Made by a program: the position numbers and the translations under genes
Shown here: one piece after another, positions 9,014-18,663 of the stretch
How positions within the stretch are numbered: the stretch's first letter is position 1
Layout of the letters: every line of letters begins with the position of its first letter
NCBI GenBank assembly: GCA_034112085.1
Contig: JAWUWD010000138.1
Coordinates: forward strand, 1 to 64,000
DNA length: 64,000 nucleotides
Reading direction: 5' to 3'
Origin: JAWUWD01 sp034112085
GTDB taxonomy: Bacteria; Bacteroidota; Bacteroidia; Cytophagales; Cyclobacteriaceae
Notes under the pieces: model-generated
The model's database searches: none
Told to the model about the DNA's origin: nothing
Seen by the model: only the letters and a program-made list of their open reading frames with translations

Positions 9014-11419
9014 CTAGTTTCTTAAAGGCTTCCCTTTAGTTAAAATGCTTTGAATTCTTTCTAGTGTCTTCTTCTCAGCACAAAGCGACAAGAATGCTTC
9101 TCTTTCCAAATCCAGTAAATATTGCTCTGTGACTTGCTGAGGATATGATAGGTCACCTCCACACATTACGTGAGCGATCTTACTTGCGATCTTAAAATCA
9201 TGATCCGAGATATACTTACCCTCTCTCATGCCATTTACTCCAGCCAAGAACATTGCCTTACCTCCTTTTCCTTGTACAGTAATATTTGAAGCCTGAGCTT
9301 GTTGCACATACCCAGCGTCTGCTAGCTCAATCACGGCTGCTTTGGCATCTGCTATTTGTCGAGCTGTGCTTACTGATATCCTATCTTGAGGACGGAGAAT
9401 ATTCATCTCCCTGGCCTCTTCAGCCGAAGTGGCCACTTTAGCCGTAGCGATATTCATGAATGCATTTTGTAGATCATTACTGATAATGTCTCCTGTGGAA
9501 TACATATCAGAAACACGCTTAGCGAATTCCTTGGTTCCACCGCCACCTGGTATCAAACCAACACCCACTTCAACGAGTCCTATGTAAGTCTCCGCTGCCG
9601 CCTGAACTTGATCAGCATGCATGGCCATTTCACATCCACCACCAAGTGTCAGTCCATGCGGAGCAACAACTACTGGTACTGACGAATAACGTACGCGCAT
9701 CATTGAATTTTGGAAATGGCGAATCATGAATTCGACCTCATCATATTCTTGCTCAATGGCATACATGAATAAGATACCAAGGTTAGCTCCAGCAGAGAAC
9801 TGTGCTCCCTGATTTCCCACTACTAATCCTCGATAACCTTCTTCGGCCATCGTGATTGCTTTATTAAGTCCTTCAAGAACTTCTCCTCCAAGAGAATTCA
9901 TTTTGGTATGGAACTCTACATTTAAAACGCCATCTCCCAAGTCAAAAATTGTTGTTCCAGAATTCGACCAGACTACATTGCTCTGTCTCAGGTTGTCAAG
10001 AATAATAAAATCATCTTGACCTGGAATGACTTTGTATGATTTTGATGCTGCATCGTAATACATGCGCTTACCACCTTCCACTTTATAGAATGACTCTGCA
10101 CCACTTTCTAGCATGTCATAAATCCACTGATTTGGTTTATAACCAGCTTCCTCCATTTTGGAAACAGTCTTTTTCAAATTGACTTGATCCCATGTTTCGA
10201 ATGGTCCAACTTCCCAGCCAAATCCAGCACATAATGCATCATCAATTTTATAAAGCTCATCTGCAATCTCAGGAATCCTATTAGAGACATACTGAAACAC
10301 TCCGTAGAATGAATCTCTATAGAACTCTCCTGCTTTATCTTTACCGGCAAGCAACACCTTGAAGCGTTCCTTCACATTTTCAATAGGCTTAGTAGCCTCC
10401 AATGTCCCGAATTTCACTCTTTCCTTAGGCTTGTACTCCAATGACTCTAAGTCGAGCGTCAATATTTGAGTTTTACCTTTTTCGTCTTTTGTTTTCTTAT
10501 AGAATCCCTGTTTGGTTTTATCTCCCAACCAGTTTTTCTCCATCAAGGTATTTACAACTTCAGGAAGGTTGAACATTTCTCTTCCTTCATCATCTTGTAA
10601 TCCAGCATATAGATTGTTAGACACTTTCACCAAAGTGTCGAGACCTACCACATCTGAAGTACGGAAGGTAGCTGACTTCGGGCGACCTATTACTGAACCA
10701 GTCAATTTATCAATCTCATCAATGTTCAAGCCCAACTTGATCATCGAATCAATCACCTTAAGCATGGAATAAATCCCAACGCGATTGGCGATAAATGCTG
10801 GCGTATCTTTACATAACACAGTTGTCTTTCCTAAGAAACGATCTCCATAGTGCATCAAGAAGTCTGTGATCTGAGGATCAGTCTTAGGTGTAGGGATGAT
10901 TTCCAATAACTTCAAATATCTTGGAGGATTGAAAAAGTGAGTTCCACAGAAATTTTTCTGGAATTCTTCACTTCTACCTTCCAACATCAGGTGAATAGGA
11001 ATACCTGACGTGTTGGATGTAATCAACGTACCCGGCTTGCGATGTTTCTCTACTTGCTCGAATACGATTTTTTTGATATCAAGATTCTCAACCACCACTT
11101 CCATCACCCAATCAAAGTCTTTGATCTTGGCCATGTCATCTTCGAAGTTTCCAAGTGATATTCTACTAGCAAATTTCTTATTATACAGTGATGCAGGCTT
11201 GGCCATTGTCGCGGTTATGAATGCCTCTGTGACGATCCTGTTGCGCACCGACTTATCTTCTAAAGTCAATCCAGCAGCTTTCTCTTTATCGCTTAGTTCG
11301 CGAGGAACTATATCGAGTAACAGTACTTCTACTCCGATATTGGCAAAGTGACAGGCTATTCGAGAACCCATAATTCCCGAACCGAGTACAGCCACCTTTC
11401 TAATATTTCTTTTAGTCAT
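9014..11419 (-). CDS. fadN: 3-hydroxyacyl-CoA dehydrogenase / enoyl-CoA hydratase (FadN type)
   Basis: 801 residues with the dehydrogenase first and the hydratase last. This is the reverse of E. coli FadB and the same order as Bacillus FadN (YusL). The N-terminus carries the NAD-binding motif VLGSGIMGSRIA, followed by FFNPPRYLKLLEIIP of the 3HCDH family. The hydratase part has GAQFSAGANLG (oxyanion hole) and LTLGGGCEMAMH, then VEVGVGLIPGGGG with a likely catalytic Glu. It carries out the hydration and NAD-dependent oxidation steps of beta-oxidation. It lies 12 bases downstream of marR and starts the enzymatic part of the operon. Confidence 0.95.
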   Translation of the reverse strand: MTKRNIRKVAVLGSGIMGSRIACHFANIGVEVLLLDIVPRELSDKEKAAGLTLEDKSVRNRIVTEAFITATMAKPASLYNKKFASRISLGNFEDDMAKIKDFDWVMEVVVENLDIKKIVFEQVEKHRKPGTLITSNTSGIPIHLMLEGRSEEFQKNFCGTHFFNPPRYLKLLEIIPTPKTDPQITDFLMHYGDRFLGKTTVLCKDTPAFIANRVGIYSMLKVIDSMIKLGLNIDEIDKLTGSVIGRPKSATFRTSDVVGLDTLVKVSNNLYAGLQDDEGREMFNLPEVVNTLMEKNWLGDKTKQGFYKKTKDEKGKTQILTLDLESLEYKPKERVKFGTLEATKPIENVKERFKVLLAGKDKAGEFYRDSFYGVFQYVSNRIPEIADELYKIDDALCAGFGWEVGPFETWDQVNLKKTVSKMEEAGYKPNQWIYDMLESGAESFYKVEGGKRMYYDAASKSYKVIPGQDDFIILDNLRQSNVVWSNSGTTIFDLGDGVLNVEFHTKMNSLGGEVLEGLNKAITMAEEGYRGLVVGNQGAQFSAGANLGILFMYAIEQEYDEVEFMIRHFQNSMMRVRYSSVPVVVAPHGLTLGGGCEMAMHADQVQAAAETYIGLVEVGVGLIPGGGGTKEFAKRVSDMYSTGDIISNDLQNAFMNIATAKVATSAEEAREMNILRPQDRISVSTARQIADAKAAVIELADAGYVQQAQASNITVQGKGGKAMFLAGVNGMREGKYISDHDFKIASKIAHVMCGGDLSYPQQVTEQYLLDLEREAFLSLCAEKKTLERIQSILTKGKPLRN

Positions 11420-11431
11420 TTCAGTAGTGGG

Positions 11432-11869
11432 TTATTTTTCGTAAATATTATTATCTATAATCTCATTGATGTTACCAATGACTTCAAAGAAGATTTTTAG
11501 CTTCTCAGAATCAATCGTCTCATACATTTTTTCATTAAATTTGAGAACAGTCCCTACAGACACTAACTTCTTCTTATGCCCTTTTTCTGTTAAGAAAATA
11601 CGTACAGATCGCTTATCAGTTAGATCGGGCTTCTTGTATATCAAGCCTTTTTCCTCCATACTTTTTAGCATCCTTGTCAAGCTTCTAGATTCCAATCCCA
11701 TCATCGGAGCTATTTTAGTAGCTGCTGTACCAAACTCTGAGTGGATGTTCACTAACACAAATCCAATAGAAGTAGTAATGCCCTCTTTGACGGCTTGCTG
11801 ATTATACATTCGCGAAATCGCATGCCATGAGGCTTTAATGTTATAATCTATGGTTTCTTCTCTTTTCAT
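11432..11869 (-). CDS. MarR family regulator of the fad operon
   Basis: 145 residues from the ATG at 11869 (MKREETIDY). A frame extension to 11905 adds 12 residues and is less likely. It has MarR winged-helix features: APMMGLESRSLTRMLKSMEEKGLIYKK (helix-turn-helix) and DKRSVRIFLTEKG (wing, with the DxR motif). It is the first gene of the operon, 12 bases before fadN, so by position it most likely controls beta-oxidation, perhaps sensing acyl-CoA. The perfect palindrome at 11989-12016, next to its promoter -7 box, is the obvious candidate operator. Confidence 0.88.
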   Translation of the reverse strand: MKREETIDYNIKASWHAISRMYNQQAVKEGITTSIGFVLVNIHSEFGTAATKIAPMMGLESRSLTRMLKSMEEKGLIYKKPDLTDKRSVRIFLTEKGHKKKLVSVGTVLKFNEKMYETIDSEKLKIFFEVIGNINEIIDNNIYEK

Positions 11870-11978
11870 ATTATATTTAACCCACTCGTGGGGTTTAATT
11901 CTCAAAAGCCTGCTTCGAACAAAATAAATTCTGGCAATTCATCCATCGAGTACTTGGCCTAGGTTAATAATTTGATAA

Positions 11979-12016
11979 CAAATATATAAAATATAGTATG
12001 CATGCATACTATATTT
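11979..12016 (-). promoter_or_regulatory. marR-fad promoter -7 box with adjacent 28-bp perfect palindrome (operator candidate)
   Basis: On the minus strand TATATTTG (11979-11986) matches the TAnnTTTG -7 box. Two bases upstream of it is a perfect 28-bp palindrome (11989-12016) with half-site AAATATAGTATGCA. It occupies the spacer and -33 region, where a bound dimer would block RNA polymerase. It lies between divergent marR and padR, so either regulator could bind it. MarR is favoured because the palindrome abuts the marR promoter. Confidence 0.75.
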
Positions 12017-12120
12017 CAGGAAAATAATTTCTCCTGTATAGATTTTTTTTCTTCTTCAAGCAACCTTTTAAATAATCAGCCGTCTTTTACATACATTGGA
12101 TTCTTATGTATTGAAGATTT

Positions 12121-12453
12121 ATGCATTCTACTGAACTATTAAAAGGCACATTACAGACCATCATCTTGAAACTATTGCAAGACAATGGTAAAATGTATGG
12201 CTATGAGATCACTCAGAAAGTAAAGAGTACCTCTGAGGAATCGATCATGTTAACCGAAGGAGCTCTTTACCCTGCACTTCACAAAATGGAAGCAGAAGGA
12301 CTATTGACTACAGAAAAAGTCAAACTAGGTAAACGGGTTCGTAAGTATTACACCTTGACAGAAACCGGCAATACGCTGGTAACTCAAAAGGTCAAAGAAT
12401 TCGCTGCCTTTATCAAAACGATGAATACCGTCTTACAACTTTCGCCAGCCTAG
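12121..12453 (+). CDS. PadR family transcriptional regulator
   Basis: 110 residues. PadR winged-helix signatures: LLKGTLQTIILKLLQ, MYGYEITQKV and TEGALYPALHKMEAEGLL, with RKYYTLTETG as the wing. There is no long C-terminal domain, so it belongs to the short subfamily. Its stop codon directly abuts the ATG of the permease gene, so the two are co-translated. In Bacteroidota this PadR plus large-permease pairing is common, and the regulator presumably controls the permease. No inducer can be inferred. Confidence 0.92.
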   Translation: MHSTELLKGTLQTIILKLLQDNGKMYGYEITQKVKSTSEESIMLTEGALYPALHKMEAEGLLTTEKVKLGKRVRKYYTLTETGNTLVTQKVKEFAAFIKTMNTVLQLSPA

Positions 12454-15120
12454 ATGACGCTCACCGAAGAACATATCGACTACATCATCAAAGATGTCAG
12501 GTATCGCGGCATCGTCTACAACGAACTCGATGACGAACTCATAGACCATATCTGTTCATTGGTTGAAACCAAAATGTCTAAGGGGGTTCGCTTTATAAAT
12601 GCCTATGATCAAGTCATCATGTCCTTCGGAGCCACAAAAGGCATCCAGAAAATACAAACTCAAACTATCTCAATCAATAACAACAACCCCAGACTCATGA
12701 TTAAGAATTATTTAAAAATGGCTGTGCGGAATTTGCAAAAGCACAAATTCTACTCATTCATCAACATTATCGGGCTTTCCATAGGAATCACATGTTGCAT
12801 GTTGATCACGCTATTCATTATCGATGAACTGAACTATGACCAACACCATGAAAAAGCTGATCGTATCCACCGTGTGACAATGGAATCAGTTTATGGTGGG
12901 AATCATTTTAATATGGCAGTAACTCCTGCACCAATGGCATCTGCTCTTATTAGTGACTACCCTGAAGTAGAAATGGCTACGAGGTTTCGAAGTTCTGGGA
13001 CATGGCTTATAAAAAAAGCTGATGGAGATCAGAATATAATTGAACAGCTTGTAGTATTTGCGGATTCAACATTATTCGATGTTTTCACAATACCTTTTAT
13101 TGAAGGTAATCCGACTACTGCTCTTACGAAAAAAAATTCTTTGGTAGTGAGTCAATCTGCAGCTGCCAAATACTTTGGTGACGAAAGTGCTTTGAATAAA
13201 ACATTAATACTTGACAATGAGCAAACTTACACTATCACAGGAGTGTATAAAGATATGCCTCAAAACGGGCACTTTAATTACGATGTGATCATTACGATGC
13301 TCAATAGAGAAAGCAGCAATGATGTTCAGTGGACGAGTAATAATTTCCACACCTATGTATTACTTCATCCTGGATCTGACCCTGAAGCATTCAAGGCCAA
13401 GCTTCCTGAGATGATTGATAAATATGTGGGTCCCCAAGTCATGCAATTTTTAGGCAAGACCTTAGATGAACTGATAAACTCCGGAACTTGGATCAAATAT
13501 CACCTACAATCGCTTACCGATATCCATTTGTATTCTCAACTAGATGTAGAACTATCACCCAACGGTGACATCAAGTACATCTATATATTTTCTATCATCG
13601 CACTCTTCTTACTCGTCATCGCATGCATCAACTTCATGAACCTCTCCACTGCACGTTCTGCCAATCGTGCCAAAGAAGTAGGAGTAAGAAAAGTACTAGG
13701 CAGTTTTCGCTCTCATTTGATTAAGCAGTTTCTTACAGAATCAATCTTACTCACCATATTTTCATTTATCATCGCATTTGTATTGGCTTATCTCGCCATG
13801 CCGTTATTCAATAATCTATCTGGAAAAGCACTTATGATCCCATTTGATTCTCTGTACTTCTGGATAATTTGCTTATCAGCTACAATAATCATAGGGCTCT
13901 TATCAGGAACTTATCCAGCTTTTTTCTTATCGTCTTTCAAGCCAGTAAGTGTGCTTAAAGGCAAAATCGCTGTTGGTACTAAAAGCGGGATTATTAGAAG
14001 CCTGTTGGTTGTGTTTCAATTCTCAATTTCTATAATTCTCGTAGTAGGTACATTTACTATTTTCAAACAACTCAACTACATCCAAAGTAAGAAGTTAGGA
14101 TTTGATAAAGAACAAATTCTACTCATAGAAAATTTTTGGGCACTAGGCGATCAAGTTGATGCCTTTAAGAACCAAGTATCATCTTTGGCCTCTATATCTA
14201 GTGTGAGTGCCTCTGGCTATTTGCCCATTACATCTTCTTGGAGAAGTGATAATGGTTTTTGGATTGAGGGTGAATCAAGGAATGAGACCAGTGTATCTAT
14301 GCAATACTGGAGAGTAGATCATGACTATATAAGTACACTAGGGATGGAGGTGATTAATGGCCGAGATTTCTCTCGTGACTTTCCTTCAGATTCCTCAGGG
14401 GTAATTATAAATAAACGGGCAGCAAAATTGTTTGGATTTGAAAACCCACTAGGAGAACGAATTGTGACGGGCAACAGAGACGGAGAAGATATTGTGCATA
14501 CTATTATTGGTGTGGTTGACAACTTTCATTTTCAAAGTATGAAAGAAAATATTGACGCACTATGTATGATACTAGGTGATAGTCGTGGATTTGCAATGCT
14601 TAAAACCAATTCGAATGACATTGGAAACACGGTGAGTCAAATAGAACAACAATGGAAATCAATGGCTCCAGGTCAGCCTTTTGTCTATTCATTTCTTGAT
14701 GAAGAATTCAATGACATGTATCAATCAGAGCAGCAAGTGAGTATTATATTCACAACTTTCGCTATGCTAGCGGTCTTTATAGCTTGTATGGGACTGTTTG
14801 CTCTAGCAGCATTTACAGCTGAGCAACGTACCAAAGAAATAGGAGTTAGAAAAGTACTGGGTGCGTCTGTTAAGAGCATTGTGTACTTGTTATCCAAAGA
14901 ATTCATCAAACTGATCAGCATTTCCTTTGTAATTGCAGCACCGTTAGCCTGGTGGGGTATTAGCACTTGGCTGGAAAGTTATACTTATAAAACCACCATT
15001 GGTATTGAAATATATTTGATTGCTGGTCTATTGGCCTTCTTGGTCGCTTGGCTCACCATGAGCTATCAATCCATCAAAGCAGCATTGAGCAATCCTGTGG
15101 AGTCCTTGAGGTCGGAGTAA
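12454..15120 (+). CDS. FtsX/MacB-like ABC transporter permease with N-terminal prefix domain
   Basis: 888 residues. The first ~80 (TEEHIDYIIKDVRYRGIVYN onwards) form a soluble prefix domain. Then comes a membrane segment (FINIIGLSIGITCCMLITLF), a MacB-type periplasmic domain, three helices near ~380-500 containing NRAKEVGVRKVLGS, a second MacB unit (~510 on), and a final set of helices with QRTKEIGVRKVLGAS. It is therefore a duplicated FtsX/MacB permease with both coupling motifs intact. It begins on the base after the padR stop. No ABC ATPase is encoded nearby, so the ATPase must come from elsewhere. Such permeases are often linked to peptide or drug export or envelope stress, but the substrate here is unknown. 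Confidence 0.92.
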   Translation: MTLTEEHIDYIIKDVRYRGIVYNELDDELIDHICSLVETKMSKGVRFINAYDQVIMSFGATKGIQKIQTQTISINNNNPRLMIKNYLKMAVRNLQKHKFYSFINIIGLSIGITCCMLITLFIIDELNYDQHHEKADRIHRVTMESVYGGNHFNMAVTPAPMASALISDYPEVEMATRFRSSGTWLIKKADGDQNIIEQLVVFADSTLFDVFTIPFIEGNPTTALTKKNSLVVSQSAAAKYFGDESALNKTLILDNEQTYTITGVYKDMPQNGHFNYDVIITMLNRESSNDVQWTSNNFHTYVLLHPGSDPEAFKAKLPEMIDKYVGPQVMQFLGKTLDELINSGTWIKYHLQSLTDIHLYSQLDVELSPNGDIKYIYIFSIIALFLLVIACINFMNLSTARSANRAKEVGVRKVLGSFRSHLIKQFLTESILLTIFSFIIAFVLAYLAMPLFNNLSGKALMIPFDSLYFWIICLSATIIIGLLSGTYPAFFLSSFKPVSVLKGKIAVGTKSGIIRSLLVVFQFSISIILVVGTFTIFKQLNYIQSKKLGFDKEQILLIENFWALGDQVDAFKNQVSSLASISSVSASGYLPITSSWRSDNGFWIEGESRNETSVSMQYWRVDHDYISTLGMEVINGRDFSRDFPSDSSGVIINKRAAKLFGFENPLGERIVTGNRDGEDIVHTIIGVVDNFHFQSMKENIDALCMILGDSRGFAMLKTNSNDIGNTVSQIEQQWKSMAPGQPFVYSFLDEEFNDMYQSEQQVSIIFTTFAMLAVFIACMGLFALAAFTAEQRTKEIGVRKVLGASVKSIVYLLSKEFIKLISISFVIAAPLAWWGISTWLESYTYKTTIGIEIYLIAGLLAFLVAWLTMSYQSIKAALSNPVESLRSE

Positions 15121-15320
15121 GCACGATGTAATGAAGGCCTTTTCTACTTAAGCTTATCAGCAGATCATATTCTAACATAAAGAATCAAAAATGAATACTA
15201 ATACGCTACTAGTAGTCTTCTGTATGCTTTCCATACAATATTATTGCACAAAACAGCAATAACGAGCTTACCGAAGAACTTCAACAACTTGTAGAAACAA
15301 ATTCTATCGTTGGATTTGGA

Positions 15321-16388
15321 GTGGCTATATTCTCACAAGACACTATATTGTATAGCAATGGATTTGGCTATTCAGATAAAAAAACTCAAACGCCCTACAG
15401 GGCTACTACAGTTCAAAAAATAGCTTCTATATCCAAACTTCTCCTTGGTGTGTCTATTATGAAAGCTCAAGAGTTAGGACTACTAAGTCTTGATGACAAT
15501 GTGAATGACTATTTGCCTTTTACTTTAAAAAATATAAAACATCCTAATGAAAAGATTACTATCCGGCATTTAGCTTCACATACTGCAGGACTTAAAAAAT
15601 TGCCAAAAGCTGATTTAGAATCGCTCTATTTTCCAACACCTATTCCGGCAATAAAAAAGGAAATGCCATTTGGCATAAGAAAAGTATTTTTCAACAAAAT
15701 GCTGAAAAATATTAACGAAAATAAAGAAGTCTCTTTAGAACAGTTTCTTTACAATATTTATGATCCAAATGGACCGTGGTACAGCAAAGGGAACTTCATC
15801 AATGCTGCACCTGGAGAAAAACAAATCTACAGTAATAATGGAGCTTCGATGCTCACGCTTATCATAGAAAAAGCAAGTAAAATTCCATACGCTCAATTTT
15901 TAGATGAATATATTCTTTCCACATTAGGAATGAGTCATTCAGGATTTGACTTTCTCATGAAAGATTATTCTGAATATGATAAATCTTCATTATATCATGC
16001 AGGATTGGCAATCCCTAATGACTATAACCTCGTTCTATATCCGGCAGGAGGATTTGAATCCAGCGTTCTAGATTTTAGTCTATTTATGAAATCAATGGCA
16101 AAGGGTTATCATAGTGGGAATGAGATTCTGTCACATTCATCATTCGAGGAAATGATGAAAACACAATTCTCATCAGATTTTATTCATGGCGTATTATGGA
16201 AAGTATATTCCAGTGGTACTATTGGCCATGATGGAGACATTGTTGGCGCAACTACTTATTCATATTATCATCCAAATCAGGGAAAGGGTTTTGTGTTATT
16301 TTGTAATACAGGCGGAACGAAGACACTTTACAAAGATACAGATGAAATTATTCAAACTATTAAAAGTTATTACAAGAAGCTAGACTAA
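15321..16388 (+). CDS. Serine hydrolase / beta-lactamase-family protein, signal peptide frameshifted
   Basis: 355 residues if started at the GTG at 15321. Class C beta-lactamase/PBP-like signatures are present: SISK (SxxK nucleophile), YSNNG (YxN) and HDG near the end. The family favours a peptidase or esterase. The true start is probably the ATG at 15191, which begins a convincing signal peptide (MNTNTLLVVFCMLSIQ). That frame stops at 15262, while the mature protein continues in the +1 frame as IIAQNSNNELTEELQQ. One extra base around 15232-15246 explains this. Either the gene is a recent frameshift mutant or the assembly has an error. Without the signal the GTG form would stay in the cytoplasm. 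Confidence 0.8.
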   Translation: MAIFSQDTILYSNGFGYSDKKTQTPYRATTVQKIASISKLLLGVSIMKAQELGLLSLDDNVNDYLPFTLKNIKHPNEKITIRHLASHTAGLKKLPKADLESLYFPTPIPAIKKEMPFGIRKVFFNKMLKNINENKEVSLEQFLYNIYDPNGPWYSKGNFINAAPGEKQIYSNNGASMLTLIIEKASKIPYAQFLDEYILSTLGMSHSGFDFLMKDYSEYDKSSLYHAGLAIPNDYNLVLYPAGGFESSVLDFSLFMKSMAKGYHSGNEILSHSSFEEMMKTQFSSDFIHGVLWKVYSSGTIGHDGDIVGATTYSYYHPNQGKGFVLFCNTGGTKTLYKDTDEIIQTIKSYYKKLD

Positions 16389-16465
16389 TGTAGTGATCAT
16401 GTCATCAATTTGATTTTTAGAACATAATTGGCATTTCGTAATCATGAAAAATAAAAAGGTAGATA

Positions 16466-16497
16466 TTGTTCGATATCACGATAACTTATTACTTTTG
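16466..16497 (+). promoter_or_regulatory. guaB promoter (TTG -33, TACTTTTG -7)
   Basis: TACTTTTG (16490-16497) matches the Bacteroidota -7 box TAnnTTTG, and TTG at 16466-16468 sits 21 bases upstream, the normal -33 spacing. The guaB ATG follows 31 bases later. This is one of the better promoter matches in the window. Confidence 0.6.
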
Positions 16498-16528
16498 TCT
16501 GGCAAATAAACATCCTACTTATTTGCTT

Positions 16529-18001
16529 ATGTCTCTCGATAATTCAAAATTTCTCTACGAAGCGCTCACCTATGACGATGTGCTATTACTTCCTGCATAC
16601 TCAGATGTATTGCCAAGAGATACCAACACCACAACCCAGCTTACAAAGAAGATATCTTTGAACATTCCATTGATTTCTGCTGCGATGGATACGGTAACAG
16701 AATATCAACTTGCTATCGCTATTGCGCTAGAAGGAGGACTAGGATTCATCCATAAAAACATGACTATTGCCGCGCAAGCCGCACAAGTCCGGAAGGTAAA
16801 ACGGTCACAAAGTGGAATGATCACTGATCCAGTGACACTGCTAGTGAATGCGACAGTTGCAGATGCCAATGCGCTGATGGCAGAGCACAAGATTGGTGGT
16901 ATACCCGTAGTTGACAAGGATGATAAGCTTATCGGGATTGTGACCAATCGTGACTTGCGTTTTGAAAAAGATTTCAAAAAGCCCGTATTAGAGGTGATGA
17001 CCAAAGAAAACCTCATCACGGCACATGAAAAGTGTAGTCTAGAAGAGGCAGAAGGCATATTACAAGAGCATAAAATAGAAAAACTACCTATTGTAGATAA
17101 GGATTATAACCTGATTGGACTGATCACCTACAAAGATATTCTTAAAAATAAAGATAGACCGAATGCCTGTAAGGACGAATTCGGAAGACTACGCGTAGGT
17201 GCTGCGGTAGGTGTCACTCCAGATATCGAAGATCGCATCCAAGCATTGATCAATGTAGGAGTAGATGTAGTAAGTATCGACACTGCTCATGGTCATAGCA
17301 AAGGAGTGATTGATATGTGCAGAAAAATCAAAACTACATTCCCTGATTTAGAGGTAATCGTAGGCAATATTGCCACTGGTGAAGCTGCCAAAGCTTTGGC
17401 AGATGCAGGAGCTGATGCGGTCAAAGTAGGCGTAGGTCCAGGTAGCATTTGTACTACACGTATTATTGCTGGTATCGGTGCTCCACAACTTACAGCAGTA
17501 TATGAAGCTGCTAAAGCACTAAAAGGCACAGGTGTGCCAGTAATCGCTGATGGAGGCGTTAGATTCTCTGGAGACATCGTCAAGGCGATCGCTGGTGGTG
17601 CAAGTACGATAATGATCGGATCACTACTCGCAGGTACCGAAGAGGCTCCTGGGGAAGTCATACTATATGAAGGACGAAAATACAAATCATACAGAGGAAT
17701 GGGTTCTCTTGAAGCCATGGATGATGGGTCCAAAGATCGCTACTTCCAAGATGCGGAAGATGACATCAAAAAACTTGTCCCTGAAGGTATAGTGGGAAGA
17801 GTACCCTATAAAGGCATGGTTGCTGAAGTACTGTATCAACTCACCGGTGGACTACAAGCCGGAATGGGGTATGTAGGTGCTAAGGATATCGAAGCACTCA
17901 AAGAGGCTAAGTTTGTCAAAATCACTGCTGCTGGTGTCAATGAGAGTCACCCACATGATGTACACATTACTAGAGAAGCTCCGAATTACAGTAGGAAGTA
18001 A
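16529..18001 (+). CDS. guaB: Inosine-5'-monophosphate dehydrogenase
   Basis: 490 residues from the ATG at 16529 (MSLDNSKFLYEALTYDDVLL), the usual family length. A longer frame from 16466 would run through the promoter. It oxidises IMP to XMP with NAD, the committed step of GMP synthesis, in the cytoplasm. Features: a split TIM barrel, a tandem CBS regulatory pair (about residues 95-215), the catalytic-Cys loop GPGSICTTR, the phosphate-binding GGVRFSGD and the flap YRGMGS. It is monocistronic, with a strong promoter match and its own terminator. Confidence 0.98.
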   Translation: MSLDNSKFLYEALTYDDVLLLPAYSDVLPRDTNTTTQLTKKISLNIPLISAAMDTVTEYQLAIAIALEGGLGFIHKNMTIAAQAAQVRKVKRSQSGMITDPVTLLVNATVADANALMAEHKIGGIPVVDKDDKLIGIVTNRDLRFEKDFKKPVLEVMTKENLITAHEKCSLEEAEGILQEHKIEKLPIVDKDYNLIGLITYKDILKNKDRPNACKDEFGRLRVGAAVGVTPDIEDRIQALINVGVDVVSIDTAHGHSKGVIDMCRKIKTTFPDLEVIVGNIATGEAAKALADAGADAVKVGVGPGSICTTRIIAGIGAPQLTAVYEAAKALKGTGVPVIADGGVRFSGDIVKAIAGGASTIMIGSLLAGTEEAPGEVILYEGRKYKSYRGMGSLEAMDDGSKDRYFQDAEDDIKKLVPEGIVGRVPYKGMVAEVLYQLTGGLQAGMGYVGAKDIEALKEAKFVKITAAGVNESHPHDVHITREAPNYSRK

Positions 18002-18018
18002 ATCATAACTATCTCAAC

Positions 18019-18053
18019 AAAAGCCACTGCTATGATTTCGCAGTGGCTTTTTT
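18019..18053 (+). terminator. guaB terminator
   Basis: The stem AAAGCCACTGC (18020-18030) pairs with GCAGTGGCTTT (18040-18050) across a nine-base loop and runs into a T tract on the plus strand, just after the guaB stop. Confidence 0.88.
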
Positions 18054-18261
18054 TCTGTAATACTATCTGCTGGCGTTTGTTAAACGTTTATTATATAATA
18101 ATAATTCAATTAACATACCCAAACTACTCAATGAGCGTATGTCTGTATTTTTCCAATATATTTAGACTACAAATATATAAACGCAACTCAATTGCGATAA
18201 TATATTTACTTGTCTTGAAATTGTTTTAACTGAAAAGAAGACAAATGACTGCACATATAAA

Positions 18262-18663
18262 ATGCTTCAAGCTCATGGATTGAGAAAAATCAATTTAAGA
18301 CTTGAACTTTTATCCTTTTTTATAGCTTCGAGTTCATCGCTATCTGTTGAAGAGATGAAAAACAGAGTAGGGAATACAGATGATAAAGTGACTATTTATA
18401 GAGCTTTGGATTCTTTTGAAAAAAGTGGACTGATCCATAAGGTCCCGAATAAAAGTAATTTTACTCGATACGCATTGTGTCAGCCAGAATGTTCTCACCA
18501 AGGTCACAAGCACAAGCACCCTCATTTTATATGTGAGAGTTGTGAAGAGACTTTTGGCATTGACGACATAGAAATCCCACAAATCAGTATTCCAAAAGGC
18601 TTCCACATCAACCATTTCAAATTAATATTGGAAGGAGAATGTGGAAAGTGTAGTCAATCGTAA
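18262..18663 (+). CDS. Fur family metal-dependent regulator
   Basis: 133 residues. The N-terminal winged helix shows VTIYRALDSFEKSGLIHKV, the canonical Fur recognition helix. The dimerisation part has HKHKHPHFICESCEETFGI, with the His-rich metal site and a CxxC structural zinc pair; a second CxxC (CGKC) lies at the C-terminus. This is compatible with Zur or Fur, and the metal cannot be assigned. It is a single gene on the plus strand with no metal-transport gene adjacent. Confidence 0.92.
   Translation: MLQAHGLRKINLRLELLSFFIASSSSLSVEEMKNRVGNTDDKVTIYRALDSFEKSGLIHKVPNKSNFTRYALCQPECSHQGHKHKHPHFICESCEETFGIDDIEIPQISIPKGFHINHFKLILEGECGKCSQS

Noticed and set aside
17293..17733. A 146-residue minus-strand ORF
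   Set aside because: Antisense to guaB, rich in Pro/Ala/Ser as expected from the reverse of a conserved gene; no start context.
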